Shown here one piece after another: positions 21,640 to 33,738 of a stretch of 64,000 nucleotides of DNA. The notes below the pieces were generated by a model, which was given only the letters and a program-made list of their open reading frames with translations, did not search any database and was not told the DNA's origin. Origin of the DNA: Gerris lacustris (Eukaryota > Arthropoda > Insecta > Hemiptera > Gerridae); assembly GCA_951217055.1 (NCBI GenBank), contig OX578284.1, positions 44,047,467 through 44,111,466 on the forward strand. Direction: 5' to 3'. The number at the start of each line of letters is the position of its first letter. Position 1 is the first letter of the stretch. The translations under genes and the position numbers were made by a program.

Positions 21640-22614
21640 AAAGAACTTTTTATATAGGTACTACGTTTTTAAATTTTCTGTCATTAAGCATAAATTTGAA
21701 ACCCGTCAAAATGAAGATTGTAAATATGGGATATGTCAAAACAAATAAAATATCTTGCGGATTTTTTCCCAACTAACTTTCTATACAGCAAAATTTGCTG
21801 AAAACGAATTATATTCTGCTGAAAGATGGCTAAAAGTATTAAAATAATGCATTGTCATCGTGTTCTGAGCTATTCTAAAAGTTTCAAATGTCTAGCTACA
21901 CGGGAAGTTAGTTAAAAATCGATTGCAAAATTTGTACTGGACAAACAAACAAACAAACAAGAAAGAGAGCTAATAAAAACGTAGTAAAAAGTAAGATGTT
22001 CTATTACTTACATAACAACTACACCAGCTGTTCTTTTTATAGCGTGTTGCCAATTTTTTTTTCAAGTTTATATGATGTTTCCTGGCTAGTAGATGCATAT
22101 TGTTTATGTGCATATTATTATGTTCTATTTATTTATGTTCTGCATATTAATTGGAACAGAGGAGTGCGGGAAAGTAAAATCTGTGCGGGAAATTAAATGC
22201 AGGAATCTGCTATTTTTCCAACTATTTTGAGTGCATGAACCACCACTTTTAGCCGAGCAACTCTAGAGATAATAGTTTATCAACCATATTTCCAAGGTCA
22301 TCTTTGTGGAAAAGTCTATTATTAAAATTGTAAAAGAGAAAAGAAAAAAGTAATGAACCCTTTGGTTCTATTTCCCAAGTTATGAGTAATGAGATTTTTT
22401 TTATTATTTTTTTTTTTCTTCTACACGAGTCTACTAAAAAACAGTTAGGGGTCAGTAGGGAATGCGTATTAAAGATGAGACCGGGTATACAATAAAAAAA
22501 AAAACAATGATTTTTTTCTACCATAAAAAATATATAATAGGAGAAAAAATAGATCTGCGTTATTTTCACACGAAGATGTTTTGCTCACTTTGTCTTTAAG
22601 AGTCTAGACTAGAA

Positions 22615-22651
<37 letters not shown>

Positions 22652-23265
22652 GAATGTCTTTTTTTTCTTAGAAAATGCTATCAAGATCTAAAATATGTTT
22701 TCATTTATTAATATTCCCATGATTTAGTAGGAGTAAAAGTAAAATAACTTTATGTAAAAATTTTTTTTTTCTAAAAAAAAAAAAACACATTTTTTCTTTT
22801 GTTTCACTTATGCGTAGTCACTGAAGATAATTATAAATGTAATGAAGATGTAAATCTATTGAGTTATGTTTTGAAAGTGAATTACATTTTTTAATAAAAA
22901 CTTAATGGAAAAAAATACACAAATTATAAAACTATTTTGAATAAACGCTCTAGAAAATACTTTTAAGTACATAAAAAACAATATTAAATATACTGGTGTA
23001 TTCACACATTTTTTAAATTTTATTTTGCCTTGACAAAAAATAACTCCTTTTTATGATTAATATTTTTATGATTAATACGGAAAAATAGAACTCGCATAAT
23101 TATCTTTCTAATATTGAGAAATATTACTGAAGAAAATTAAAAATCAAGGAACATCTGCAATTAAGTTATATTATGAACGCAATCACTATTCATTCATACT
23201 CTTTTAATTTGTTTCTATTTTCTATCTTATTCTCTCTCTGCTAGTTTTATTTCCTTACTTTATTT
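21640..23265. other. Interval without recognised gene
   Basis: Contains a poly(A) tract (22617-22649) and A/T homopolymers. Nothing else supported. Confidence 0.4.
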
Positions 23266-23269
23266 TGCA

Positions 23270-23600
23270 TATAAGACCCAAACTACCTGATATAATCACC
23301 ACCTATCTAATACCTAAGTTGACTGATATAAATACAACCTATATCTAAAAACAAACCTGACTTTAATTACGGCTGTCTAAAAACAAATTGATTGATATAA
23401 TCATTGCCTATATAAAACCAAAACTGACTGATATAATCACCGCCTATCTAAAAAAAAGTGACTGATATTATCACCGCCTATATAAAACCAAAACTGACTG
23501 ATATTTTCACCCCTATCTAAAACCGAAAGTGACTAATATTATCACCGCCTATCTAAAACCAAAACTGACTGATATTATCACCGTCTATCTAAAAAATACA
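23270..23600 (+). repeat. About 36-bp minisatellite
   Basis: Unit GACTGATATTATCACCGCCT followed by ATCTAAAACCAAAA; eight to nine degenerate copies. Confidence 0.75.
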
Positions 23601-23837
23601 AACGAAGTTTGCCCCAAAAAGAAAGTTTGTTGTTGATCCAGCCAAGGACTACAATGTTAAACTTTTACGAAGGATTTTTCTTAAATCTACATTCCTCTTA
23701 TATATTTACTAAGGGTGAAAGTTTAAGCTGTTTCAGATACCGTTGAATGGGGAAAAATTGATTTTGAAATACTCGTTATGGATAACAGTGAAATCACAAA
23801 ATTAATGAGTTTTTTCCCTAAAAATCACAATAACTAT

Positions 23838-24243
23838 AGCAGGCCCTACACGATCAAGCCGCTTGATCAAAACATCGCGTCAAGCATGATTGATAGGCTA
23901 GGAACCCGTTTGATGCTTGAGTCAAGCCTTGACGGAGATTGATGGAAAGTTTGAATGAGCCAAGCCTTGACCGCTTGTTCGTCTAGAGCAATTTTGATCA
24001 AGCATTCCGTCAATCACCTGCTCGACACCCCAAATTCTGATTCGAAACCATGGTATCTACACCATGGTAATACTGATTTATTACAGTCCAGGAGGAGCAG
24101 TTTACTAGTCGAAAACTCCGCTACAAATGAGTGTTAATGAAAAGATTGATGGGATGCTTGATTGACCTTCAAGGCGACTTGAAGGTCGTGTCAATTGTCA
24201 ATCAGCTTGACGCGATGTTTTGATCGTGTAGGTAGGGGCTGCT
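23838..24243. mobile_element. PIF/Harbinger-like MITE (copy 2, inverted relative to copy 1)
   Basis: Ends AGCAGGCCCTACACGATCAA and TAGGTAGGGGCTGCT match 247-637. The interior landmarks (CACCTGCTCGACACCCCAAA, ACCATGGTATCTACA, TCCAGGAGGAGCAGTTTACT) are the reverse complement of those in copy 1. The flanking triplets are TAT and TAA, so the target duplication has decayed. Confidence 0.75.
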
Positions 24244-24329
24244 TAATGTGTAAAATAGAAACTTTGCGGTCGTCAATTGGTCATCATAAATTCAATCAGT
24301 TAACTCAATCATTTTTTGCGCTTCCAAGA

Positions 24330-25346
24330 TGACAGTTAACGGAAGAATTTTGAACATTCTGAGGAACGAAATTTTTCGGTCTGCCGTTTAAAATTTGTAA
24401 TAACTGTTATATCCTAAAAACTTATCATCCTATTTTGTTAAAATTTACCTATAGGGTATGCCATAATTAGTCCACTGTTATTCCCATATAAATTAAATCA
24501 TATTGGAGCTACGCACATTAATTTCTTTTCCGTATGTGCAAAAACTTTCAAAATACTCATCCGATTTAAAAAAAAAAATTGATGATTTGTCGAATGTAGC
24601 CTCATGGATTAGTCAGGGTGCCCATAGGCAAAAAAGTAACTTATACATACTCTTTCCAAACCTTTTTGTATGGCTTGTTTAGGCCAAATCTGACACCGTT
24701 TACCTCTGTGACTTTTTTTAGTTTTGGGGCGTTTTTTTTTTATTTGAACCCTAAATTTTTGACGCGTCAGACTAGAAAATCGGAAAAAGTTCTGCGTCAG
24801 ACAATATTAAAATGTTGATTTATAGGGTTCAAATAATGTATCTTGAGAAAATCAGCCAGTTATTAATTAATGATATTAATTAATTTTAATTAATAAAAAT
24901 GGATATTAATTAATATGAACTAATATTAATTAATAATTAATAACTGGCTGATTTTCTCAAGATACATTATTTGAACCCTATAAATCAACATTTTAATATT
25001 GTCTGACGCAGAACTTTTTCCGATTTTCTAGTCTGACGCGTCAAAAATTTAGGGTTCAAATAAAAAAAAAACGCCCCAAAACTAAAAAAAGTCACAGAGG
25101 TAAACGGTGTCAGATTTGGCCTAAACAAGCCATACAAAAAGGTTTGGAAAGAGTATGTATAAGTTACTTATTTGCCTATGGGCTCCCTGACTAGATGATC
25201 TCATACTAATTTAAACTATCTGCGCAAATTTGATATTGCATAAAAATATGTGTAACCCCACGTGGAATTAAAACAGATCCATATCTTGTGCGTTCATTAT
25301 TTTACAGGACGCAAGGAAGCTATGTGCCACATAAATTGGTAGATTA
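24330..25346 (+). mobile_element. HINE-like family 1, subfamily 2 copy interrupted by a foldback
   Basis: Left part up to 24610 (AAAACTTATCATCCTATTTT, CTCATCCGATT, GATTTGTCGAATGTAGCC) and right part from 25193 (ACTAATTTAAACTATCTGCG, then GGACGCAAGGAAGCTATGTG, CCACATAAATTGG) are contiguous in other copies such as 37408-37986. The 582-bp foldback sits between them. Confidence 0.55.
24611..25192. mobile_element. 582-bp near-perfect foldback element
   Basis: Arms of about 260-285 bp, from AGTCAGGGTGCCCATAGGCA to the complement ending GGGCTCCCTGACT, differ at only a few positions. The centre is a TTAATTAA-rich spacer near 24870-24940. It has no ORF on the arms beyond chance ones. It interrupts a HINE-like copy. 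Confidence 0.85.
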
Positions 25347-25349
25347 TTT

Positions 25350-26415
25350 TTCTTTATGTCCTAATCAAAACAACTTTCGTCAAGACAACTTTGCTTGTTT
25401 CATCCCTTCGCGATTCGAACTTATCGACATTATTGTATTAGGACAATGGTTAAACTGTGTTAACCTATCGGCTACGACTGATCACTTATCATATCTTGAC
25501 TGAACGCTTATGTCTTTTCCAATTCCCCTTGCCTCTTTGCATCATCTACTAATGGAATGGTAAAGACATCATTCTGCGGTTTGCTATCATCAATCTCCGG
25601 ATCATTGGTTTCTATTTGGAAGATTGTTGAACCAATGAACTTGAAATGCTCAACCTAATTCCATCAAAAGAATAGTAAAATCATTCTAGACCAGATTAAT
25701 AGTTTATAAGAATCGTTTTTTGATGTAGTTGTTCATTCGTTTGTGACTTTTCTAAGTTTTTCTGTTTCTTTTCTCAGATGAGGTCACTTCAGATTGTCTA
25801 ATTAAACAACTTGCTTAGGCTATAACAATATAAAAAAAAGTAATGGTTCCTAGCAATATTTTATTTTGGTGCGAGTGGTTCAGGATTTTTTTTTATCTAC
25901 ACTACAAGTATAAGAGGTTATTGATTTTATTAAGCCCTTTTCAACGTTAATGGCCAAGTTTTTCAATAGTTATCGATAAAGACGATTCAAGTATAGGATT
26001 TAAGGCTGTTTTTTTTCTTCTTCTCTTATATTTTTCTTGGTATCCTATATAATGCTATGAGGAGTTGCCTGTTTGCCGAGTTTCCTGGATAATATTGACG
26101 GAACAAATCTCTCGGAGGCTGAGAATTGCGAAGCAATATCCCGAGAAGCTTGGCTGGAAGACACCTTGCACATAATCCCTCTCTTGGACTACTCTTTTTA
26201 ACAACTTGGCAAATAAAATACTTTTTTCCCTTCACTCTATTTCAAATCAATTGTTGGATTTGTCATAGGTTTTGCTATTCTTATTATAGTCTCTGATATT
26301 TTTTAATTTACTAAATTTATTTTTTTTTCAAAGTACTCACTACATCTAATGAAAGAGTTAGTAGTAGTAGTCATCAGTATTTTCCAAGGTCTTGATATAG
26401 ATGTTAAAAACAACC
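25350..26415. other. Interval without recognised features
   Basis: No gene or structured repeat identified. Confidence 0.4.
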
Positions 26416-26419
26416 TTTG

Positions 26420-26612
26420 ACCTTTGTGCAATTGAGGAGGAAAACTAATAGCTGCAGAAGTTTGAAATCGGACGAGTTGTTATAAGGATATTTTGGTTCG
26501 CAAAAATTGTGAACTGACATGGGACAATCTATGTTCCCTGATGTCTGAAAAAAAAAAGTTGGTTCGTCGGAATGATTACATAGATTGTGTTTCCTTCGGT
26601 AAGCTTGGAAGT
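26420..26612 (-). mobile_element. HINE-like family 1, reverse 5' fragment
   Basis: AATCGGACGAGTTGTTATAA, GGTTCGCAAAAATTGTG, TTCCCTGATGTCTGAAA and TTCCTTCGGTAAGCTTGGAA are the reverse complement of the family 5' half, with the GTCY run deleted. Confidence 0.5.
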
Positions 26613-26629
26613 AAAAACGTAATATAATT

Positions 26630-27465
26630 AATTTGGAAGAGAATAAATGACTAAGTTCTAAGTTCTGTCATCAGTTTAATTATAGCGACTAATGACCATT
26701 TAATGTATTTTAAGCTGTTCTATATTTCCTATTTATTGACAATGAAAGTGATTAATTAATTAATTAAGTATGTTATCTAGGTCAATTTTAATAATTAAAT
26801 TTTAACTCTAAATATTATTATTTGCTTTAGAATAATGTTATTGCTTATTCATCCGTTCGTACTTCATTAATGTATAATGAAGATTTTATCTATTGAAGCG
26901 TAAGTGAAGCTAACATCAACATGCTCATTAAGCTGTTGAAAATTTAATTTATTATTCATCGTAAATTATTATTTAAAGGTTTAAGGTAGGTTGAGAATAG
27001 ATATAATGAAGGTGTCGGAGAAATATACGGAGTAGACCCCGTCGATGTCTTTAGTCTCCTACGCATCTGACTAAGGAGATTTCGGTTGACTGCTCTGGAT
27101 TTTAATTGTAATGCATTCCTTATTCTCTGAGGTTAGAAAGCAAATATATTTTATAGACCCGCCTCTGAAATATTCAACAGCATAGTCATTAGTGAAAGGG
27201 AGAAAGATAACTTACAAGATATTTCACCTGATCAAAAAAACAAAACAAAATATAAAACACTCGTGCCTGAAGGCCATTTTATAAAAAAATGATTTAATCA
27301 GAGTGATGAAGTAGAGAAACGAAATTGTAATTAGATGAAACGGAAAATAATCTGGAACCATACTGACCTAAAAATTTTATTTTTGATATATAAGCAATCT
27401 CTTTTTTTATTAAAAAAAAGAAAAATATATATATTGCTAAAAAATAATATTTATCTCCAGTAGGG
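26630..27465. other. Interval without recognised features
   Basis: AT-rich; nothing identified. Confidence 0.4.
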
Positions 27466-27469
27466 AGAA

Positions 27470-27915
27470 AAAGTTATGATTTTGCATTTGTTTAGAGGTA
27501 CTAAAGTAAGTATTTTCTTCCCTGAACTCAAAAAGTAGGGAGAAAAAGTAAAACCAGAAAGAAAAAGAAGGATTGCCAACTTAATTATTTTATAAATAGT
27601 CGAGAATGAATGGCTAATGTAGTGAAGTTGTTGAAATCAGGTTGGCAACATTATTTTTTCGACCTTATTTTTGTAATAATCATTGTTTAAACCTGCATCT
27701 AAATAACCTTCTATTTATGTTTAATTGCAATTCTTATTCGTTTTTAATACTGAATACCTTATATCTGCTGTTAAATGTGCTAACAATTATTGTTATTTAT
27801 TAAAATTATTCCTTCAGCTCCGCCTCGGGATTTAGGGACCATGGTTCCTTAGGTTTCGCCTCAAGAACTGCTCAGGGAATAATTACTTTACTCCCTAGGT
27901 CCAGGGAGTAAATAA
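27470..27915 (+). mobile_element. Relative of cassette family C (non-coding)
   Basis: TCAGGTTGGCAACATTATTT (27629-27648) parallels TTGGCAACACTGTTTATTAC at 33193. The 3' block CTCCGCCTCGGGATT, GGTTTCGCCTCAAGAAC, GCTCAGGG...TTACTTTACTCCC and AGTAAATAATTATT parallels 33748-33830. The coding start present in family C is not seen here. Confidence 0.4.
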
Positions 27916-28411
27916 TTATTATTATATACATATTGAAAAACCAAAACAATCGGTTTGAGAAGAAAAAAGAAATCTCCCGTCCATTCTTTTTGGTCGAGTG
28001 AATAAATTCGTTCAAAAATGTTTAAATCATTTAAACATAGATTGAATTTACTTATAAGTAAAAGTAAATATTAAAAATAGTTGCCTATAAGAAAGTTCCT
28101 TAGGTATATTATATTTATATACTTTCAAAGTGTTTCCTCTTTGCTTCGAATTTTATTCTGAGATTCATCTGATGCTTGGATTAAAATTGCTATTTGTATT
28201 TATAGTTTCTGAAAATCTTTCGAGAGTGACTGTATAATATTGGATAGGGTTCAATGAGTTTCATTGTTGCATTTTTCCATTCCAGTGATCAAAAAACTGT
28301 GCCACCTGCATTTCATGGCTATCTTTATAATAGTAGTACATTTTTTATTGCTTCCTCTACTTTTAACTAGGATATAGAAAGATTTTTTCTATACTTAAAA
28401 TACTATTTTTT

Positions 28412-28630
28412 GGTACTTCTTTAGATTGTTACTCCCCTATGTGTTTTTAGACTATAATTGACTAAATATACAATTAAGATAAAGGGATGTTTAGTCCAAT
28501 GTACTTAAGGACAAAAGAATATTACACTTTGGGAGTAACAATCTAAAGAAGAACATTATGTACACCTTCTTTAGATTGTTACTCCCTTCTTGTTTGTTCA
28601 TAAGGGGAGTAACAATCTAAACAAGTGCCA
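28412..28630. mobile_element. MITE, ACTTCTTTAG family (copy 3)
   Basis: Begins GGTACTTCTTTAGATTGTTA and ends GGGAGTAACAATCTAAACAA. Two internal hairpins meet at about 28535-28565. The core contains GATAAAGGGATGTTTAGTCC. About 219 bp. Confidence 0.7.
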
Positions 28631-28717
28631 GGTGGTATCTCATCGGGGTCGATTGTGGAAGAAATAGTTACATGATTAAATAATAATGAGTTTATTTAAT
28701 GGTATAGTAAAATCTTT

Positions 28718-29288
28718 TATCTACGATTGATAAGAAATATAAACATTATATCTCTGTTTAAATGCGTAGAGAGTGATTATTTACGTACTTGTATTCATTG
28801 CGCATGCGCGTATCATAGATCTGAAGAATTCCTCTTCTTTACCACGCTAGCGCGGTAAAGAAGAGGAATTCTTCAGCTTTACGCACGATTAGCGAGTTTG
28901 TTTACATTTAACAAAACTAATTTGCTATTCTTTTATTAAAGTAACTGTTTATATAGAGTTTTTAGAGAAAAACAATGAATGAATCAAGTGGCTTTTGACG
29001 AAAATGTAGAGAATAATACTCCTCCAGAAATAATTAATTCGGCAAAAAATACAACTCAAGATTAATGCCATCTTTATCAAGAAAAGAGATATGAACTACA
29101 GCAAGTTTATTTTTTTCTGTATTTATTATTTAAATCTAACAATCGTAGATAAATTACGGTACGCAACTCGTGGGAAAACGGCATTTTGCATTACTCGTGT
29201 GGTTTTACTACGCTCGCTGTCGCTCGGGTGCAAACTCCACACTCGCATGCAAAATGCTACTTTCCGCACTCGACACGTAATGTACTAT
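28718..29288 (+). mobile_element. Cassette family A, copy 3
   Basis: Starts TATCTACGATTGATAAGAAA. TGCGCATGCGCG at 28799-28810. A 56-bp almost perfect palindrome at 28821-28876 (CTGAAGAATTCCTCTTCTTT... centre GCTAGC). A remnant of the coding start at 28977 with frameshifts. AATCGTAGATAAATTACG inside the 3' part is the inverse of the start. Ends ACACGTAATGTACTATT. Confidence 0.7.
28977..29100 (+). pseudogene. Recombinase-like N-terminus, family A copy 3 (frameshifted)
   Basis: The stretch reads ATGAATGAATC..., with the conserved segment PPEIINSAKNTTQ and a disrupted LMPSLSR-ERYEL. At least two indels and a stop break it relative to copy 1. Confidence 0.4.
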
Positions 29289-29539
29289 TGCATTGGTCTC
29301 CAAAGAACAGATGAAAGAAAAAGGCTAACCAAGTTTTAGTTCCAAAACCTCTGTGGCTATTTTAGTTGTAAGTAAACTAATGATTTCATGAAACTGCTTA
29401 TTAACTTTAATAATATTTTTTATGAAGAGACTTACATACTTGATATTTTTTACTGGTTGAGTTCCACTCATACTTTTATCCTGTCCATTTTCTTTATTTT
29501 ACTTCAGTGTTCTCACTCTTGCATACAGTATAAAAAATA

Positions 29540-29830
29540 GATTGTCAATTCGTGTGGCACGTAGCTTCCTTGCGTCCTATTTCGTATAATTTAATGATTT
29601 TATGCGTTTACAACCTATTATTGTAAAATTTAATTTAATTTTTAAATAAATTTGTAAAATTTATTTAATTTTCCTCCTGTTTTTTAAATCTGTTATAAAA
29701 TAGTTTTGATTTTTTACTTGAATTAAAGTACCAATTTAGCCAAATTTCAGAGCGCAGACGGTTGAAATTAATCTGGGACTATCTGCGAGATACTTTCCAC
29801 AAACCATCCAAATTTCTTATAACTCTCGTC
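29540..29830 (-). mobile_element. HINE-like family 1, reverse 3' part
   Basis: GTGTGGCACGTAGCTTCCTT, GCGTCCTATTTCG, then TTTTTAAATCTGTTATAAAA and TTTCCACAAACCATCCAAAT: the reverse complement of the subfamily 2 tail. Confidence 0.5.
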
Positions 29831-30359
29831 AAGTACTTGCCAGCAAGTTACTATATGGGTTTCTTCGGTCATAAAAAATCATAAATAGACCATTATTGTT
29901 TAGTTACGACCACCTAAAATTTCTAAGATTTTACTTTTTTATATCAACTTCCGGAAATATCATTGGACCACAGAGATGTATATTTATGTATTTTTGCCTT
30001 ATTTGTAGGACTGCCCTAATGGGGTAACGGGGATTTTTTTTTTTTTGCGTTTTGTTTTAATTTTTTCGGGGGTAAAATGGCCGCAATTTTGGAATCCAAA
30101 TTTGAATACCTTTAAAATGATACCCAACTTAAAAATTACAAAAAATATCAAATATTGCGATCAATTCGTAATTGATCGCTGATCGCATAAATTTGGAAAG
30201 CTGATGTTCGCAATATTTTGTTTTTTGTTTTTGGGCAAAAAAATTAAACTTGTATACCAAATTTCAAATCTCTAGCTATAGTAGGTCGGGAGATATACCT
30301 ACTCCCGAAACTAACAAAAGCATAAGGGTTTCTATGATGACCTTGAAACCCTAAAAATC

Positions 30360-30690
30360 AGATGAGTATACTTTGGAAGATATAGCTGTAAATAAATGTA
30401 TGTTTGTACGCATGTGGAAGAGAAAAAAATTGGGGCAGAAGGTTGAAACTAATACGGAACCAACAATGGGTTAATCATTTAGACCTATACCGTCCAAATT
30501 TTATTAAAATCAGACGAGTAGTTTTTAAGAATGTTTCTTCGCAAAAATTCAGCGACAGACACAATTTTAACAGATTTAAAAATCGGGGTGAAAACTAGAT
30601 AAATTTAACAAAAATAGCTTGAAAAAACATCAAATCATTTATGTATAGGTATTAAGACGTGAGGATGCTATGCGCCACACTAATTGGCAG
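30360..30690 (+). mobile_element. HINE-like family 1, rearranged copy
   Basis: A left part in reverse orientation (GTACGCATGTGGAAGAGAAA, AAAATCAGACGAGTAGTTTT) is joined to a forward tail (TTAAGACGTGAGGATGCTAT, GCCACACTAATTGGCAG). It appears to be a deletion derivative of an inverted pair. Confidence 0.5.
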
Positions 30691-30999
30691 AGTACATTTT
30701 TGGTTACTGTAGTTATGACTCTAGAGTAGAGAATATTTATTATAGAGGATTCTATCTAGGCAGTATGTTTATCTCTAATTTACTATCGAATATTGCTTTT
30801 TATCTCTCATTCACTAGAGACTAGTGATATGTATATCTTATTCACTAGAGACTAGTGATTTTTATCTCTATAATTTTAACTTCTATCCATTGTAATTTAT
30901 ATCCTTGCCTTCTTGTCCTAAATTTTATTCGCTTATTTCGATAACATTAAAAAGGAATATTTTATTTTATCGTTATTATTCGCAATTTTCAGGTTATAA

Positions 31000-31635
31000 T
31001 AAGCCGCTGAATCCTTCATTTTATCTAAGGAGGTGGTCAATTTAGTGGAACATGTTTCACCTTTCTGGAAATATTGGTGTTAAAAATTAATCTTTGTATG
31101 ATCTATACATCTCAATAATTTCAATCACGCCGAATCCCTCCTACATAGCATATAATTAAATGAAAGTTTTTGAAATTGAAGAAGATATTTACTGTTATAT
31201 CTTCAATCTAAGAAGAAGGTTAAAAGAGAAAAAGAAGATTCCATTACGATTATAAATAAGTATTGAATATCCTTTAAACATTCTAAACTTATTACAATAC
31301 AATGGAAAAGTATAAATTGAGAACAGGTAAGGTTCTATGTTAAACAATACTTTAGTAAGTTGTCTTACTGGTAACTCTTATTAAGGAATCACAGGTTGAT
31401 ATGAACCAGGTCGACATTCCCAGATGCTTACTGGACTTGAAATATCTGACCTGAATTACCTGAACTAGCACCAGATACTTTGGGCAGTAGAATAAGGGAA
31501 AAAGTAAAAGTACATAAGTTAACTTAATAATGTAGGATGAAGATGGCTCGGTCAACCCGACACTCCTACCAGCCCACTTACTTCAATTATGCAGATAGGT
31601 CCTTAAAGTAATAACTCTTGCATCAATAAGGTACT

Positions 31636-31640
<5 letters not shown>
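31000..31640. other. Interval without recognised features
   Basis: No gene or repeat supported. Confidence 0.4.

Positions 31641-31641
<1 letters not shown>

Positions 31642-31728
<87 letters not shown>
31642..31728. repeat. (TA)n microsatellite
   Basis: More than 40 uninterrupted TA units, immediately followed by CAGGGTGTCCCGGG, a phrase often found at transposon ends in arthropods. Confidence 0.9.
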
Positions 31729-31729
<1 letters not shown>

Positions 31730-31731
<2 letters not shown>

Positions 31732-33000
31732 GGTGTCCCGGGTCAGGACCGACAAACTTTGGGATGTGATAGTACAGTTAATTTGGAGTAAAAAAAGTTC
31801 TATATACCATGGTCCTATTATCATTTGTTTTCTAGCTATCTTATTTTTAACTTATTTTTGTAATACGTGACTTTGACTTAATAAATTGGCAATATCATTG
31901 GAAGTAATTAAGCTAGAATGATAAATGATATACCACCTGAAAGAGCAGGAAAAATTCTTAAAGATAAACATCATTTCATCTATTAAATTTCATTTTTAGT
32001 CACACGTTAATTTGTTAGAACTTGAAAATAATACAATTTAATTAAAAAAAGAAAATGTTAGAGCTTGTATAACTACTGCATTGTATTAGATAACAATGAG
32101 TGCAAAACTCCTTAAAGTTGGCGCATTTACTAAGCTTCAAAACGATACTATTAAATTTAAAATATTGCAACTTAAAGTATCGGAAATAGTGATGAAATTC
32201 CAAAAAAACATGTCCTACTGTAAGCTGAGATAGGGTTGGGGGAATGGGAAGTGCCCTGAAAATGCAAACGTCGGGTGATTTTTTTTCTTTTTTTTAGTTG
32301 CTCTAGTATAATAAAACGTTAAAGTCAGAGTTTAGTCATAGTACCCGTGTGGTACCAGTCATGGTACCAATGATACTACAGCCATTGTAAAGTCATAGCA
32401 CCTGATGAATCTTATAATTTTTTTTTTATCTTATAATCTTATAACATTTTTTTTTTTGGAATTCTTAAAGGTACGGCCAGATTGCATGCTGATGTCACTG
32501 GAGACTGAGATTTTTTAAAACTGACACGTTTTGCGTCGACTTCGGAAAAACAGGTGATGAGCGGGGTGATTAACAACGTGCAGAGGGCACATGCTTCTTT
32601 AAGTGTACAGCCAGAGTGGTTGCACCCTTTAAGGGGAACTTTAGTTAGGAGAGTTATATCATATCAATTATTACGATGATCCGGTTCGAAAAAATTCCAA
32701 GTGTAAATCGAAAAGTGAAGTAAGTCCAAGTGAAAAGACACATTGAATCATTGACAAATCAAGAGAGAAATCTTATAAAAGAGTTATTGCAAAGAGAGTA
32801 AATGCGGAGGGACTAAGCGGAAAAGGACCACATATTGGTTTTTATTTTTAAATTTGAATTTGTACTAAAATTAAAAACTATAAAAAATATACTTTTTCTT
32901 GACTGACTGATTTATTGAATTTTTTTAAACCAGCATTCTTTATGGGGCATCAAATATTATCATGTGTATAACGTGGGAGGTTAAATCAGAATATGATTTG
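31730..33000. other. Interval without supported gene
   Basis: GTACGGCCAGATTGCATGC (32472) and GTACAGCCAGAGTGGTTGC (32609) resemble each other, suggesting an old small duplication. No gene recognised. Confidence 0.3.
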
Positions 33001-33387
33001 AGGAAATAAATAAGTTTTACTTCAAGGCGGGAGAAGAAGTTAACTTAACTGCCCGGTTTTAGGGTATTTAGTGTTTTAACTGCCTGGCCAAGTTAAAGCA
33101 GGTAGTTATGGCATAACTACCTGTAAATGCAGTGCAGCCAACTTAATTCTAGTAAAAGAACTGCGTTTAAACTGATTTTACGAAGATTTAAGTTGGCAAC
33201 ACTGTTTATTACAAACGTGACTAGCAATCATCTGTTTTTAAATATTTCTTTGTTTTGTTTTCAAACGCTCCGTGTTTTGTGTAAATGTTCTATTAATTGT
33301 GTTGTTTTTAGTTAATTTTATTATTTCTTTTTTAAATTTGCTTATTTTGATTAAAATATAAAGTTACGTAAAATAGATTAATAAGGA

Positions 33388-33738
33388 ATGATAATGGAAG
33401 GTAACTTAGTGGACCTTGATGAACTGTTTTCAAACATTCCCGATGATAACGTACAAGAAGCAAACCTCCCTTCTGATAGAAGCAACCTCCCTTCTGATAG
33501 AAGCAACCTCCCTTCTGATAGAAGCAACCTCCCTTCTGATAGAAGCAACCTCCCTTCTGATAGAAGCAACCTCCCTTCTGATAGAAGCAACCTCCCTTCT
33601 GATAGAAGCAACCTCCCTTCTGATAGAAGCAACCTCCCTTCTGATAGAAGCAACCTCCCCTCTGATAGAAGCAACCTCCCTTCTGGAGGTACATACATGT
33701 ACCTCCCCCCGAGGTACATACATGTACCTCGGGAGTAA
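33388..33738 (+). CDS. Small ORF: acidic N-terminus plus ten SNLPSDR repeats
   Basis: Reads MIMEGNLVDLDELFSNIPDD, then NVQEA, then ten NLPSDR units joined by Ser (21 bp each), then SGGTYMYLPPRYIHVPRE and TAA: 116 residues. Met3 may be the real start. The first 25 residues look like a genuine protein start (acidic, DLDELF, possibly a short helical motif), whereas the rest comes from a minisatellite and a palindrome. I read it as the 5' coding end of a lost transposon gene, analogous to 7006-7221, with a later repeat expansion. No family was recognised. The other four frames open over this array are by-products of the 21-bp period. Confidence 0.35.
   Translation: MIMEGNLVDLDELFSNIPDDNVQEANLPSDRSNLPSDRSNLPSDRSNLPSDRSNLPSDRSNLPSDRSNLPSDRSNLPSDRSNLPSDRSNLPSDRSNLPSGGTYMYLPPRYIHVPRE
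33462..33684 (+). repeat. 21-bp tandem array
   Basis: GAAGCAACCTCCCTTCTGAT plus A, about 10.5 copies, nearly identical; the only change is a C in the tenth copy. High identity indicates recent expansion. Confidence 0.95.
33684..33732. repeat. Duplicated palindrome
   Basis: GAGGTACATACATGTACCTC occurs twice in tandem with a CCCCC spacer, each copy nearly self-complementary. Confidence 0.7.

Noticed and set aside
22249..22569. 106-codon - strand ORF
   Set aside because: Low-complexity Phe/Lys/Ile-rich translation of A/T-rich sequence around poly(A/T) runs; no sign of coding selection.
31642..31824. ORF reading IYIYIY... next to the TA repeat, and a similar one at 43868-44083
   Set aside because: Translation of (TA)n/(AT)n microsatellites.
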